NCBI GenBank assembly: GCA_025455205.1
Contig: JALOMZ010000116.1
Location: forward strand, 1 to 7,981
Direction of reading: 5' to 3'
DNA from: Chitinophagaceae bacterium
GTDB lineage: Bacteria; Bacteroidota; Bacteroidia; Chitinophagales; Chitinophagaceae
DNA length: 7,981 bases
Numbering within the stretch: position 1 is the first letter of the stretch; each line of letters opens with the position of its first letter. A model generated the notes under the pieces. The model was not told the origin of the DNA and did no database searches. It saw only the letters and a program-made list of their open reading frames with translations. Positions 1 through 7,747 of the stretch are shown piece by piece. A program made the translations under genes and the position numbers.

Positions 1-1262
1 TGTTATATTTTAGGTATATAGCAAAAGGTGCTTTCTTTTTTTTGAGTTGTTTCATGGCTTCCGTATTGTGTGCACAGCCACCTGCCAATTATGATGAATC
101 CAAAGTGGGCAACTATGTGCTGCCCAATCTGATGAAGCAGCCTGATGGAAAGGTCGCCGGAACGGTGAAGGGATGGGAGCAGGTACAGCGGCCTTTTCTG
201 CTGCGGCAATTCCAGCAGCATGTGTATGGCAAAATGCCAGGCCGGCCCCGGCGCATGCATATTGTTTTGGAAAGCGAAGTGAAAAATGCGCTGGATGGCC
301 GGGCTACCTGCAAGCAATGGACCATTTACTTTTCAAAAGAAAGGAAAGGCCGCTTCATGCAGGTAATTGCTTTCATTCCAAATAATGTAACCGGTCCTGT
401 ACCGGTTTTTGCTGGCTTGAACTTCAACGGTAACCACAGCATTTCGAAGGATACGTTCATCCGTTTCAACCCGCAGTGGGAGCCCCGGGATCGTGGCACT
501 GACTACGAAGCCAACCGGGGCAGCCAGGCACATCGTTTTCCCCTGCGCATGATCATTGACAGCGGTTTTGCCCTGGCCACTGCCTGGTATGGCGACCTGG
601 AGCCCGACAATAAAGAGGGCTGGAAAAAAGGCGTGCGCAATGACTTGCAGGAGGAGTTGGGCTTGAAACCGGAGGGATGGGGCGCCATTGGCGCCTGGGC
701 CTGGGGCATCAGCCGAATGGCCGACCTTTTGGAAAAGGAGCCCCGCATTGATGCAAAGCGGATGATCGTGAACGGACATTCGCGGTTAGGGAAAGCTGCA
801 CTGTGGGCCGGCGCCAATGATCAACGCTTTGCCATGGTGGTGAGCAACAATTCGGGCGAAGGCGGCGCCGCGTTGTCGCGGCGGAACTTTGGCGAAACAA
901 TTGCCGACCTCAACCGCCAATTTCCGCATTGGTTTGCACCGGCCTACAAACAATACAGTGGCCATGCCGATCAACTGCCGGTAGACCAGCACATGCTGCT
1001 GGCCCTGGTGGCTCCCCGGCCTTTGTATGTGGCCAGCGCTACCGCCGACCTGTGGGCCGATCCCCGCGGCGAATATGAAAGTGCCTGGCAGGCACAGCCC
1101 GCTTACAGCCTGTATAACATAAAAGGGCTGCCGGGACCCGGCATGCCCCCGCCGGGTATTTCAGTGGGCGATAAGGTAGGATACCATATCCGGGAAGGAA
1201 AGCATGACATGCTGGCTGAAGACTGGCTCTGGTACCTGCTATTTGCCCGCCGTGTGCTTTGA
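1..1262 (+). CDS. Secreted CE15 family glucuronoyl esterase, 5' end cut by window edge
   Basis: Members of carbohydrate esterase family 15 hydrolyse the ester between 4-O-methyl-glucuronic acid on xylan and lignin alcohols. The alpha/beta-hydrolase nucleophile elbow is visible as GHSRLGK, with the Ser codon at 780-782. It is followed by the bacterial CE15 signature SNNSGEGGAALSRR and FGET. A likely acid is Asp in TADLWADP (codon 1047-1049) and the catalytic His is in GKHDML (codon 1203-1205). The frame is open to the left edge. Read from there it gives a signal peptide (charged RYIAK, then the hydrophobic AFFFLSCFMASVLCA, cleavage before Q). Bases 1-2 are TG, so the start is probably an ATG whose A lies one base outside the window. 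TTG at 42 and ATG at 54 would cut into the signal peptide and are unlikely starts. Mature size is about 400 residues, normal for bacterial CE15. A terminator follows, so it is probably a separate transcript from the downstream genes. The family call is firm; the exact ester substrate is inferred. Confidence 0.88.
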   Translation, partial: LYFRYIAKGAFFFLSCFMASVLCAQPPANYDESKVGNYVLPNLMKQPDGKVAGTVKGWEQVQRPFLLRQFQQHVYGKMPGRPRRMHIVLESEVKNALDGRATCKQWTIYFSKERKGRFMQVIAFIPNNVTGPVPVFAGLNFNGNHSISKDTFIRFNPQWEPRDRGTDYEANRGSQAHRFPLRMIIDSGFALATAWYGDLEPDNKEGWKKGVRNDLQEELGLKPEGWGAIGAWAWGISRMADLLEKEPRIDAKRMIVNGHSRLGKAALWAGANDQRFAMVVSNNSGEGGAALSRRNFGETIADLNRQFPHWFAPAYKQYSGHADQLPVDQHMLLALVAPRPLYVASATADLWADPRGEYESAWQAQPAYSLYNIKGLPGPGMPPPGISVGDKVGYHIREGKHDMLAEDWLWYLLFARRVL

Positions 1263-1336
1263 CCATTTCATTGATAACCTGGCATCACAGTTGATTGAGT
1301 GAAAGCAGGGACGCAAAAGAAAATTCCAGGGCTTTT

Positions 1337-1366
1337 ACAGGCGGGCAGGTACGCCTGCCTGTTTTC
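1337..1366 (+). terminator. Rho-independent terminator after the esterase gene
   Basis: ACAGGCGGGC (1337-1346) pairs with GCCTGCCTGT (1353-1362) over ten base pairs, one of them a G-U wobble, around the six-base loop AGGTAC. TTTT follows directly at 1363-1366 (G1361 and T1362 belong to the stem). It lies 75 bases after the esterase stop and 67 bases before the next start, so it would separate the two transcription units. The T tract is short, which lowers confidence. The rest of the 170-base gap holds no recognisable gene or clear promoter. Confidence 0.6.
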
Positions 1367-1432
1367 ATTGGTGTAATGATATGAACAGGGGACAGGTTCC
1401 TTAACTTGTAGCTTCCCTAATGTCATTGAACT

Positions 1433-2795
1433 ATGAAAAGAAAGATCGGAATTCTCCTTCTCCTGTCCGCGGGATGGATCACTTCACTGCAGGCCCAACC
1501 CTACCAGCCCAACTGGGCCTCGCTTAACAAACGACCCCTTCCCGGCTGGTTTAAGCAGGACAAGTTTGGCATCTTCATCCACTGGGGGGTGTATTCAGTA
1601 CCCTCCTTCTCCCGCGTAATACCCGATGGCTATTCGGAATGGTATTGGGCCAACCTGAAGGAAAAGGGCAGGCACAATTCAGAAGCTGTCAATGAATTTC
1701 ACAACATCAGGTGCCCGCTACGTGGTGCTCACCAGCAAGCACCACGATGGATTTGCCCTGTGGCCTAGCAAGGAAGCCAATGAATCCTGGGGCCGGCCCT
1801 GGAATGCAGCCAGCATTGGGCCCCGGCGCGATGTGCTGGGCGAGCTGACTGATGCCGTACGCAACACCGGTCTCAAAATGGGTTTCTATTATTCGCTGAT
1901 GGAATGGTACAACCCGGTGCATCAGAATAACCCCGACAAGTACGTGGCAGATGTGATGATGCCGCAGTTCAAAGACCTGGTGACCCGCTACAAGCCTTCT
2001 GTGATATTTTCAGACGGCGAATGGATCAAAAGCGACACGGCCTGGCGGAGCACCGAGCTGCTGTCCTGGCTGTACAACGAATCGCCGGTGAAGGACCATG
2101 TGGTGGTAAACGACCGCTGGGGCAAGACCACCCGCAAAACCCACCCGAGCACCTATTATACCTCTGAGTATGGTTCGGGCCTCAGTAAGAATGTGGTTTG
2201 GGAAGAAAGCCGGGGCATGGGCCAGAGCTATGGCTACAACCGGATGGAAAAGCTGAAGGATTATAAGACCTCCGAGGAGCTGATCATCATCCTCACCGAC
2301 ATCGTGAGTAAAGGCGGCAACCTATTGCTTGATATTGGCCCCGCTGCCGATGGCACCATCCCCGTGATCATGGAAGACCGCCTGACCGGCATGGGCAAAT
2401 GGCTGGAAGTGAATGGGGAAGCCATTTATGGCACCAATGCCTGGAAGCACGACCGGCAATGGAGTGCCGGCAAGCAACCCCAGATCAAGGGCGGAGAATA
2501 CCAAACGGATTATGATGTGAATGAATGGACCAAGCCTTCCAAAGAGCATGCGCATATCGAAATGTTCTTTACAGAGAAGGAGGGCAGTGTATTCGCCATT
2601 GTGCCTCGCTATACGCCGCAGCTTGTCATCCGCGATATCAGGCTGAAACCCGGAGCAACCGTTAGCATTCCGGGAGCAAGGCGCCAGCCTTCCTGGAAAC
2701 AGCAGGGCAATAACCTGGTACTTGACCTGAAAGCCTTCCAGCCCGGCGACCTTCCTTTCAGCATATTCACGGTGAAGATGACCGGTGTGCAATAG
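1433..2795 (+). pseudogene. GH29 alpha-L-fucosidase, disrupted by an internal out-of-frame deletion
   Basis: GH29 enzymes are retaining exo-alpha-L-fucosidases. The 5' part (1433 to about 1705) encodes a signal peptide (MKRK, hydrophobic run, cleavage after LQA) and the GH29 start of the barrel, KFGIFIHWGVYS, then SEWYWANL and NEFHN. The family pattern resumes in the +1 frame at about 1707 with SGARYVVLTSKHHDG. It continues through the nucleophile motif VIFSDGEW (Asp codon 2013-2015), PVKDHVVVNDRWG, SKGGNLLLDIGP and a C-terminal beta-sandwich to the TAG at 2793-2795. The first frame stops at 1766-1768. Compared with human FUCA1 from memory, the segment between the equivalents of NEFHN and SGA is about 30 residues (YPPGF..., ...WADLF) and is missing here. 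A net loss of about 90-95 bases that is not a multiple of three fits. The protein would be truncated after about 111 residues. The 3' fragment has an ATG at 1692 but no signal peptide and an incomplete barrel, so activity is unlikely. It is the first gene of the downstream operon. An assembly error is possible. Confidence 0.85.
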
Positions 2796-2797
2796 AG

Positions 2798-2805
2798 TAG
2801 TTTTG
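2798..2805 (+). promoter_or_regulatory. Possible Bacteroidota -7 promoter element before the aldolase
   Basis: TAGTTTTG matches the Bacteroidota housekeeping -7 consensus TAnnTTTG exactly and lies 19 bases before the aldolase start codon. I see no convincing TTG-type -33 element at the usual spacing upstream, and that stretch is the end of the fucosidase reading frame. If functional, it would let the aldolase and later genes be transcribed independently of the broken fucosidase. Confidence 0.25.
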
Positions 2806-2824
2806 AATTTAATATGAATCCGAT

Positions 2825-3655
2825 ATGAAACAGTACCGACTCAACCGTCTTTTCAACGCCCGATCAGGCAAGTGTTTTGATGTGGCCATAGATCATGGCT
2901 TTTTCAACGAATATGGATTTCTGCAGGGCATTGAAAACATGGAGCAGGCCATTGCCACCATTGTGGATGCCAACCCCGATGCGGTGCAGCTCACCACAGG
3001 ACAGGCGCATTACCTGCAGTCCATTCCCGGCAAGCAGAAGCCGGCGCTCGTGCTGAGAACCGATGTGGCCAATGTATACGGGCCGGCCCTGCTGCGTGAT
3101 TCTTTCTCGCTGATGCTGGAAGATTGTGTAGAACAAGCTGTTCGTCTGGATGCTGCCTGTATGTGTGTGAACCTGTTTCAAATACCGGGTGCGCCCGAGG
3201 TGACACGCCAATGCATTGAGAACATCCTGCGGCTCAAACCTGCTTCAGACAAGTACGGCATGCCCATGATGGTGGAGCCGCTGGTATTTCGCCCCAATGA
3301 GGAAAAGGGCGGATATATGGTGGATGGTGATTTGAAGAAGATTCTGCCATTGGTGAGGCAGGCCGTGGAACTGGGTGCCGATATAATCAAAGGAGATCCC
3401 TGCGATGATGTGAACGAATACCACCGCGTGGTGGAAATAGCGGGTCGTGTGCCGGTGCTGGTGCGTGGCGGTGGCCGGGCCTCCGATGCAGAGATCCTGC
3501 AGCGGACCGAACTGCTCATGCAGCAGGGTGCCAAAGGCATCGTATACGGCCGCAATGTGATCCAGCACGACAACCCGGCGGGCATCACCAGGGCGCTGAT
3601 GGCCATTGTGCATGAAAACGCCACGGCAGAACAGGCTGTCGCATACCTGAACTAA
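2825..3655 (+). CDS. Class I (Schiff-base) DeoC/LacD/FbaB-type aldolase
   Basis: This predicted cytoplasmic TIM-barrel aldolase has 276 residues, typical of the family, and no signal peptide. Visible motifs in order are FDVAIDHGF near residues 18-26, as in FbaB/DhnA-type aldolases; the probable Schiff-base lysine K189 in ADIIKGDPCDD; and two phosphate-binding loops, LVRGGGR at about 212-218 and YGRNVIQ at about 241-247. Such enzymes cleave a ketose phosphate, usually giving dihydroxyacetone phosphate and an aldehyde. The family includes fructose-bisphosphate, tagatose-bisphosphate and sulfofructose-phosphate aldolases, so the substrate cannot be read from motifs. The downstream isomerase and PfkB kinase suggest that it cleaves the phosphorylated ketose they make. 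The start is chosen as the first in-frame ATG, 29 bases after the fucosidase stop; no Shine-Dalgarno sequence is seen, as is usual in Bacteroidota. The GH3 gene follows after 9 bases. Confidence 0.85.
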   Translation: MKQYRLNRLFNARSGKCFDVAIDHGFFNEYGFLQGIENMEQAIATIVDANPDAVQLTTGQAHYLQSIPGKQKPALVLRTDVANVYGPALLRDSFSLMLEDCVEQAVRLDAACMCVNLFQIPGAPEVTRQCIENILRLKPASDKYGMPMMVEPLVFRPNEEKGGYMVDGDLKKILPLVRQAVELGADIIKGDPCDDVNEYHRVVEIAGRVPVLVRGGGRASDAEILQRTELLMQQGAKGIVYGRNVIQHDNPAGITRALMAIVHENATAEQAVAYLN

Positions 3656-3664
3656 AATGTAATT

Positions 3665-6025
3665 ATGAAACTGTTCACCCAAACCATAGCTGGCGCAGCA
3701 GGAATGTGCCTGCTCTTCTCTGCCGCCACACTGGCTCAATCGGGCAGGCCACCAGCTGATGCCCCTTATCGAAATGCTTTGCTGCCGGTGGAAGTCCGCG
3801 TGCAGGACCTGCTGCAGCGTATGACGCCGGAAGAAAAAGTGTCGCAGCTGCAATGCCTGTGGACCCAGAAAAAACTGGTCCGCGATGCGCAGGGTCGTTT
3901 TTCTGCTGCTGGTGCCGATACGGTGTTGCAGCATGGCATGGGACAGATAGGAAGGGTGAACGAAGGCATTGATATGACCGTATCCCGCGATGCCCGCGAA
4001 ACGGCCCTCTTTGCCAATGAATTGCAGCGATATATGATTGAGAAAACCCGCCTGGGGATTCCGGTCATATTCCATGAAGAATCCCTGCATGGCAACCAGG
4101 CCAAAGATGCCACTCACCTGCCTTCGCACCTGGCCATGGCAGCTACCTGGAACACCATCCTGGTAGAAGAGGCCTACAGCATGGTGGCCCGCGAGGTGCG
4201 TGCACGGGGCGGACACCAGGTGCTGGCCCCGGTGGTAGATTTAGGACGTGATCCGCGCTGGGGACGCACGGAGGAAACCCTGGGCGAAGATCCGTACCTG
4301 GCAGCCCGTTTGGCCGTGGCTGAGATCAGGGCCTACCAGGGCCGGTCACAATCTTTGGGTGCCGACAAGGTTATTGCTACCCTCAAGCATTTTCCGGTAC
4401 ATGGCAGCCCCGAAGGCGGGGTGAATATCGGGCCCTCCTTTGTGGATGAACGCACCTTCCGGGAAGTGAATTTTCCTGCCTTCAAAGCAGCGGTAATGGA
4501 AGGCGGCGCCCTGGGCGTGATGCCCTGTTACAATGAACTCAGCGGGGTGCCCGCCCACGCCAACGGCAGGCTGATCAATGGCGTGCTGCGGAAGGAGTGG
4601 GGCTTTCAGGGCATTGTGGTGAGCGATTACTTCGCCATCAACGAATTACAGAAATTTCACCGAATTACGGAGAGTAAGGAACAATCCGCCATGCTGGCTT
4701 TGCAGTCCGGCGTGGATGTGGAGCTGCCCGACCGCGATGTCTATCCTTACCTGCTGCCCCTGGTGAAAAGCGGCCGCCTGCCCATAGCCGTGATTGATAC
4801 AGCCGTGGCCCGCATACTCCGACTCAAATTCAGGCTGGGACTTTTTGAACGACCTTATGCCGACCCTGAGCAGGCGCATCAACTGGTTGGTGCCGCCGCG
4901 CACCGCAACATCGCCCGTCAGGCCGCCACAGAAAGCATGGTGCTGCTCAAGAATGAAGGAAACATACTGCCCTTGCAGGCAAACAGGATAAAGAAGCTGG
5001 CCCTCATTGGCCCCAACGCTAACCAATGCATCCTGGGTGGCTACAGCAACGAACCCAAATACCGGGTGACACCCCTGCAGGCCCTGCAGGAATACGCCAA
5101 GGGCCGGTTCGAGCTGGTATACAGCGAGGGATCGCGCATTACCGACCGCGGCGATTGGTGGCAGGATACCGTGGTGCTCACCAGCCGCGCCAGCAACCTG
5201 CCTCGCATTGCGGCAGCCGTGGAAGCCGCCCGGGATGCCGATGTGATTGTGCTCTGCCTGGGCGGCAATGCAGCCACCTTCCGCGAAGCATGGGGGTATG
5301 AACACCTGGGCGACCTCACCAACCTCGATTTGTTTGGCACCCAGAACGAACTGGTGACAGAATTGGCCAAACTGGGCAAGCCTATGGTGGCCGCCATCTT
5401 CAGTGGCCCGCCCATGACGTTTCAGACTGTCAACAATACTGTACCTGCTATCCTTCAGTGCTGGTATGCCGGCCAGGAAACAGGTCACGCATTGACTGAT
5501 GTGTTGTTTGGCGAGGCAGAACCTTCGGGTCGACTGCCCATTTCCATTCCGCGCTCGGTGGGGCATATTCCAGCATACTACAATTACAAGCCTTCAGCCC
5601 GTCGGGGCTATCATTTGGACGACATATCGCCCATGTATGCCTTTGGGTTTGGTCTGGGCTATACCAGCTTTTCGTACAGTCCTGTGCGCCTCGGCAAGAC
5701 TAGTATGGGTTTGGGCGACTCGCTGACCGTATCCGTAACGGTAAGCAATACGGGCAACCGGGCCGGACAAACGGTGCTGCAACTGTACCTGCGCGACAAG
5801 ATCAGCTCTGTAACCCGGCCGGTGAAGGAACTGAAGGGATTTGAAAAGATATCCCTTGCACCCGGCGCCTCCCGGGAAGTGCATTTCAGGATCGATCGCG
5901 AATTGCTGTCGTTTTACGATGCCAATATGCAGTGGGTGGCTGAGCCGGGCGAATTTGAGGTAATGGTGGGCACTTCCTCGCGTGACAGCGACCTGCAAAA
6001 GGCAAACTTTATACTTGAAAAATAA
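3665..6025 (+). CDS. Secreted GH3 beta-glycosidase (beta-xylosidase/beta-glucosidase type)
   Basis: This 786-residue retaining exo-beta-glycosidase would remove terminal beta-linked glucose or xylose, probably in the periplasm. It has a signal peptide (MKLFTQ, hydrophobic run, cleavage near TLA-Q). The N-terminal barrel carries FHEESLHG at about 136-143, GRDPRWGR around D196, KHF (K241, H242) and the nucleophile Asp321 in GIVVSDYFAI. The second alpha/beta domain (about 420-640) holds REAWGYEHLGD, where E541 is a candidate acid/base. A C-terminal fibronectin type III-like domain (about 687-770) shows SNTGNRAG, QLYLRD and RPVKELKGF. The full domain set and length suggest an intact enzyme. SDY in place of the commoner SDW at the nucleophile is compatible with beta-xylosidase but does not prove it. 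It lies between a cytoplasmic aldolase and a dehydrogenase with gaps of 9 and 7 bases, so uptake-side hydrolysis and sugar catabolism are co-transcribed. GH3 is near certain; the sugar specificity is open. Confidence 0.92.
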   Translation: MKLFTQTIAGAAGMCLLFSAATLAQSGRPPADAPYRNALLPVEVRVQDLLQRMTPEEKVSQLQCLWTQKKLVRDAQGRFSAAGADTVLQHGMGQIGRVNEGIDMTVSRDARETALFANELQRYMIEKTRLGIPVIFHEESLHGNQAKDATHLPSHLAMAATWNTILVEEAYSMVAREVRARGGHQVLAPVVDLGRDPRWGRTEETLGEDPYLAARLAVAEIRAYQGRSQSLGADKVIATLKHFPVHGSPEGGVNIGPSFVDERTFREVNFPAFKAAVMEGGALGVMPCYNELSGVPAHANGRLINGVLRKEWGFQGIVVSDYFAINELQKFHRITESKEQSAMLALQSGVDVELPDRDVYPYLLPLVKSGRLPIAVIDTAVARILRLKFRLGLFERPYADPEQAHQLVGAAAHRNIARQAATESMVLLKNEGNILPLQANRIKKLALIGPNANQCILGGYSNEPKYRVTPLQALQEYAKGRFELVYSEGSRITDRGDWWQDTVVLTSRASNLPRIAAAVEAARDADVIVLCLGGNAATFREAWGYEHLGDLTNLDLFGTQNELVTELAKLGKPMVAAIFSGPPMTFQTVNNTVPAILQCWYAGQETGHALTDVLFGEAEPSGRLPISIPRSVGHIPAYYNYKPSARRGYHLDDISPMYAFGFGLGYTSFSYSPVRLGKTSMGLGDSLTVSVTVSNTGNRAGQTVLQLYLRDKISSVTRPVKELKGFEKISLAPGASREVHFRIDRELLSFYDANMQWVAEPGEFEVMVGTSSRDSDLQKANFILEK

Positions 6026-6032
6026 ATAGTAT

Positions 6033-7175
6033 ATGAAAATGGTGAAAGTGGGTATCATAGGGGGCGGGCTCATGGGCCGGGAGGCTGCGAGTGCTTTTGG
6101 CAGGTGGTTTGTGCTGCAGGACTATCCGGTACAGGTGGCATTGACCGCCGTATGCGACCTGCAGGAAAAGGTGCTGGCCTGGTATGAAAAGGTACCCACG
6201 GTAACACTGCGGACACAGCATATCGACGAATTGCTGGCATCTGATGTAGACGTGGTGTATGTGGCTGTGCCCCATCATTTGCATGAAGAGATCTATGTAA
6301 AGGTGTTGCGCGCCGGCAAAGACCTGCTGGCGGAGAAGCCCTTTGGAATAGACCTGGCGGCAGCGGAACGCATTGCTGCTGTGGCCCGTGAAACGGGCCG
6401 GTTTGTGCGGTGCAGCTCCGAATTTCCCTTCCTGCCCGGCCCCCAGCAGGTGATCAATGACTTCCGTACACAGGATTTCGGCAAATTGCTGTACATCCGC
6501 TCTGGTTTTCACCATGCCAGCGACCTCGATCCCAACAAGCCCATCAACTGGAAGCGCCAGGTGGCCTATTGCGGCGCCATTGGCGTGATGGGCGACCTGG
6601 GTATGCATGCCGTGCATGTGCCGTTTCGCCTGGGATGGGTGCCGCAGCGTGTGTATGCGCAGTTGCAGAAGATATATACCGAGCGGCCGGATGGCAAGGG
6701 CGGCATGGCTGCCTGCGACACCTGGGACAATGCCATGCTCCATTGTGAGGTGGACGTGAATGGTCAGTCTGTACCAATGACCATTGAAACCAAGCGCATG
6801 GCGCCCACCGAAACCAACACCTGGTTCATAGAAGTGGTGGGCACCGATGGGGGCGTGAAGTACAGCACTAAACAACCTAAAACACTCTACCGGTACCGGC
6901 GTGACAGCACGCAGAGCTGGTGCGCCACCGACCTGGGCTTTGAAAGCGTACATCCCACCATCACCGGTGGCATTTTTGAACCCGGCTTCCCCGACTGCTT
7001 CCTGCAGATGCTGGCATCCTACTTTGCCGAAAGAGCCGGGCAGCTCAACGGCCGCTTTGGCTGCGCCACCATGGAAGAGGCCTTGCTGAGCCACCGGCTG
7101 TTTGCCGCAGCACTTGAATCGGCCCGCTCAAGACAGGTGGCCTCTCTCAGATCAACCCGGAAAATTGCCTTATGA
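6033..7175 (+). CDS. Gfo/Idh/MocA family NAD(P)-dependent oxidoreductase
   Basis: The 380-residue protein has an N-terminal Rossmann fold with GIIGGGLMG at residues 7-15, the family EKP motif AEKPFGID (K102), and a C-terminal alpha/beta domain with GDLGMHAVH, where D188, H192 and perhaps H195 occupy the usual catalytic and substrate positions. Family members oxidise or reduce a sugar, inositol or sugar-acid hydroxyl with NAD(P). There is no signal peptide or Tat motif, unlike many Bacteroidota paralogues, so it should act in the cytoplasm. ATG at 6033 is chosen; ATG at 6039 would remove only two residues. It begins 7 bases after the GH3 gene, and its stop overlaps the isomerase start as ATGA, suggesting translational coupling. 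Its place in the gene set suggests oxidation or reduction of a sugar released by the glycosidases. A 3-keto-glycoside role is possible, but no DUF1080-type lyase partner is visible here. Confidence 0.88.
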   Translation: MKMVKVGIIGGGLMGREAASAFGRWFVLQDYPVQVALTAVCDLQEKVLAWYEKVPTVTLRTQHIDELLASDVDVVYVAVPHHLHEEIYVKVLRAGKDLLAEKPFGIDLAAAERIAAVARETGRFVRCSSEFPFLPGPQQVINDFRTQDFGKLLYIRSGFHHASDLDPNKPINWKRQVAYCGAIGVMGDLGMHAVHVPFRLGWVPQRVYAQLQKIYTERPDGKGGMAACDTWDNAMLHCEVDVNGQSVPMTIETKRMAPTETNTWFIEVVGTDGGVKYSTKQPKTLYRYRRDSTQSWCATDLGFESVHPTITGGIFEPGFPDCFLQMLASYFAERAGQLNGRFGCATMEEALLSHRLFAAALESARSRQVASLRSTRKIAL

Positions 7176-7744
7176 AAAGATCCACCATTAACAAGGCTTA
7201 CCGCCGCGCCAGCGAATTCTTCCAGCAACATGGCTGGGCGCTCTTGCCCCATTTCAAATGGGATATCACCGATTTTGGGCTGGGCCACTTTGAACAGCAA
7301 GGCCTGGTTCTGATCAACCTGGCAGAGGAACCGGAGTACTGCGAAAAACTCATGTACGCCGAAGCAGATCAGCGTACGCCGGCACATTATCATAAACAGA
7401 AGAAGGAAGATATCATTTGCCGCATGGGAACGCTCTGCATGCAGGTATGGGATCGGGATGATAAAGTACATGCGGAAAGATCGTTCCAGCTCAAGGTCAA
7501 TGGTGAATACCGTACAGTGCAGTCCGGCACGGTGCTGCAATTGCAGGCTGGGGAGCGGGTGACGCTGGAACCCGGCATCTGGCACGAGTTCTGGCCCGCT
7601 TTTGCCCAATGCATCATCGGGGAAGTATCAACCGCCAACGACGATGCCCATGATAACTTCTTCGATAATGCTGATATCGGCCGCTTCCCGGATGTGGAAG
7701 AGGATGAGGCGCCGCTGATCAACCTGTTGAGCGACAAAAAATGA
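7172..7744 (+). CDS. Cupin-type D-lyxose ketol-isomerase
   Basis: This 190-residue protein resembles the D-lyxose isomerases (EC 5.3.1.15; B. subtilis YdaE type), manganese cupin enzymes that interconvert D-lyxose and D-xylulose and often also D-mannose and D-fructose. The metal-binding set is visible: H72 and H74 in TPAHYHKQKKED, E79 in the same motif, and H138 in EPGIWHEFWP. The N-terminal FFQQHGWALLPHFKWDITDFG and the C-terminal IGEVSTANDD stretch with FPDVEEDE also fit the family. It is slightly longer than the roughly 167-residue YdaE. No signal peptide is present. It overlaps the oxidoreductase by four bases (ATGA), and a PfkB kinase starts 3 bases after its stop, so the ketose product is probably phosphorylated next. 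The family assignment is strong; the physiological aldose is inferred. Confidence 0.87.
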   Translation: MKRSTINKAYRRASEFFQQHGWALLPHFKWDITDFGLGHFEQQGLVLINLAEEPEYCEKLMYAEADQRTPAHYHKQKKEDIICRMGTLCMQVWDRDDKVHAERSFQLKVNGEYRTVQSGTVLQLQAGERVTLEPGIWHEFWPAFAQCIIGEVSTANDDAHDNFFDNADIGRFPDVEEDEAPLINLLSDKK

Positions 7745-7747
7745 ACC

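Noticed and set aside
1395..1415. TTAACTTGTA as a promoter for the fucosidase operon
   Set aside because: It matches the TAnnTTTG element only partly, and no clear -33 partner sits at the right spacing. It is too weak to call.
1692..1768. Programmed frameshifting or a natural split gene as an explanation for the two fucosidase frames
   Set aside because: No slippery sequence is evident at the junction. The loss of about 30 conserved residues there fits a deletion, not recoding.
2814..2828. Four-codon frame ATG AAT CCG ATA TGA overlapping the aldolase start as ATGA
   Set aside because: It could in principle couple translation, but it is so short that it is expected by chance and nothing else supports it.
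3245..4216. Long minus-strand open frame (323 codons) spanning the aldolase end and GH3 start
   Set aside because: It lies opposite two well-supported genes, shows no recognisable domain, and its His/Gln/Cys-rich composition is typical of antisense shadow frames in GC-rich DNA.
4646..5566. Minus-strand open frame (306 codons) opposite the GH3 gene
   Set aside because: It is antisense to conserved GH3 domains with no independent coding evidence.
6009..7094. Long minus-strand open frame (361 codons) opposite the oxidoreductase
   Set aside because: It is almost fully antisense to a Gfo/Idh gene with clear motifs. The translation has no family motif and a shadow-like composition.
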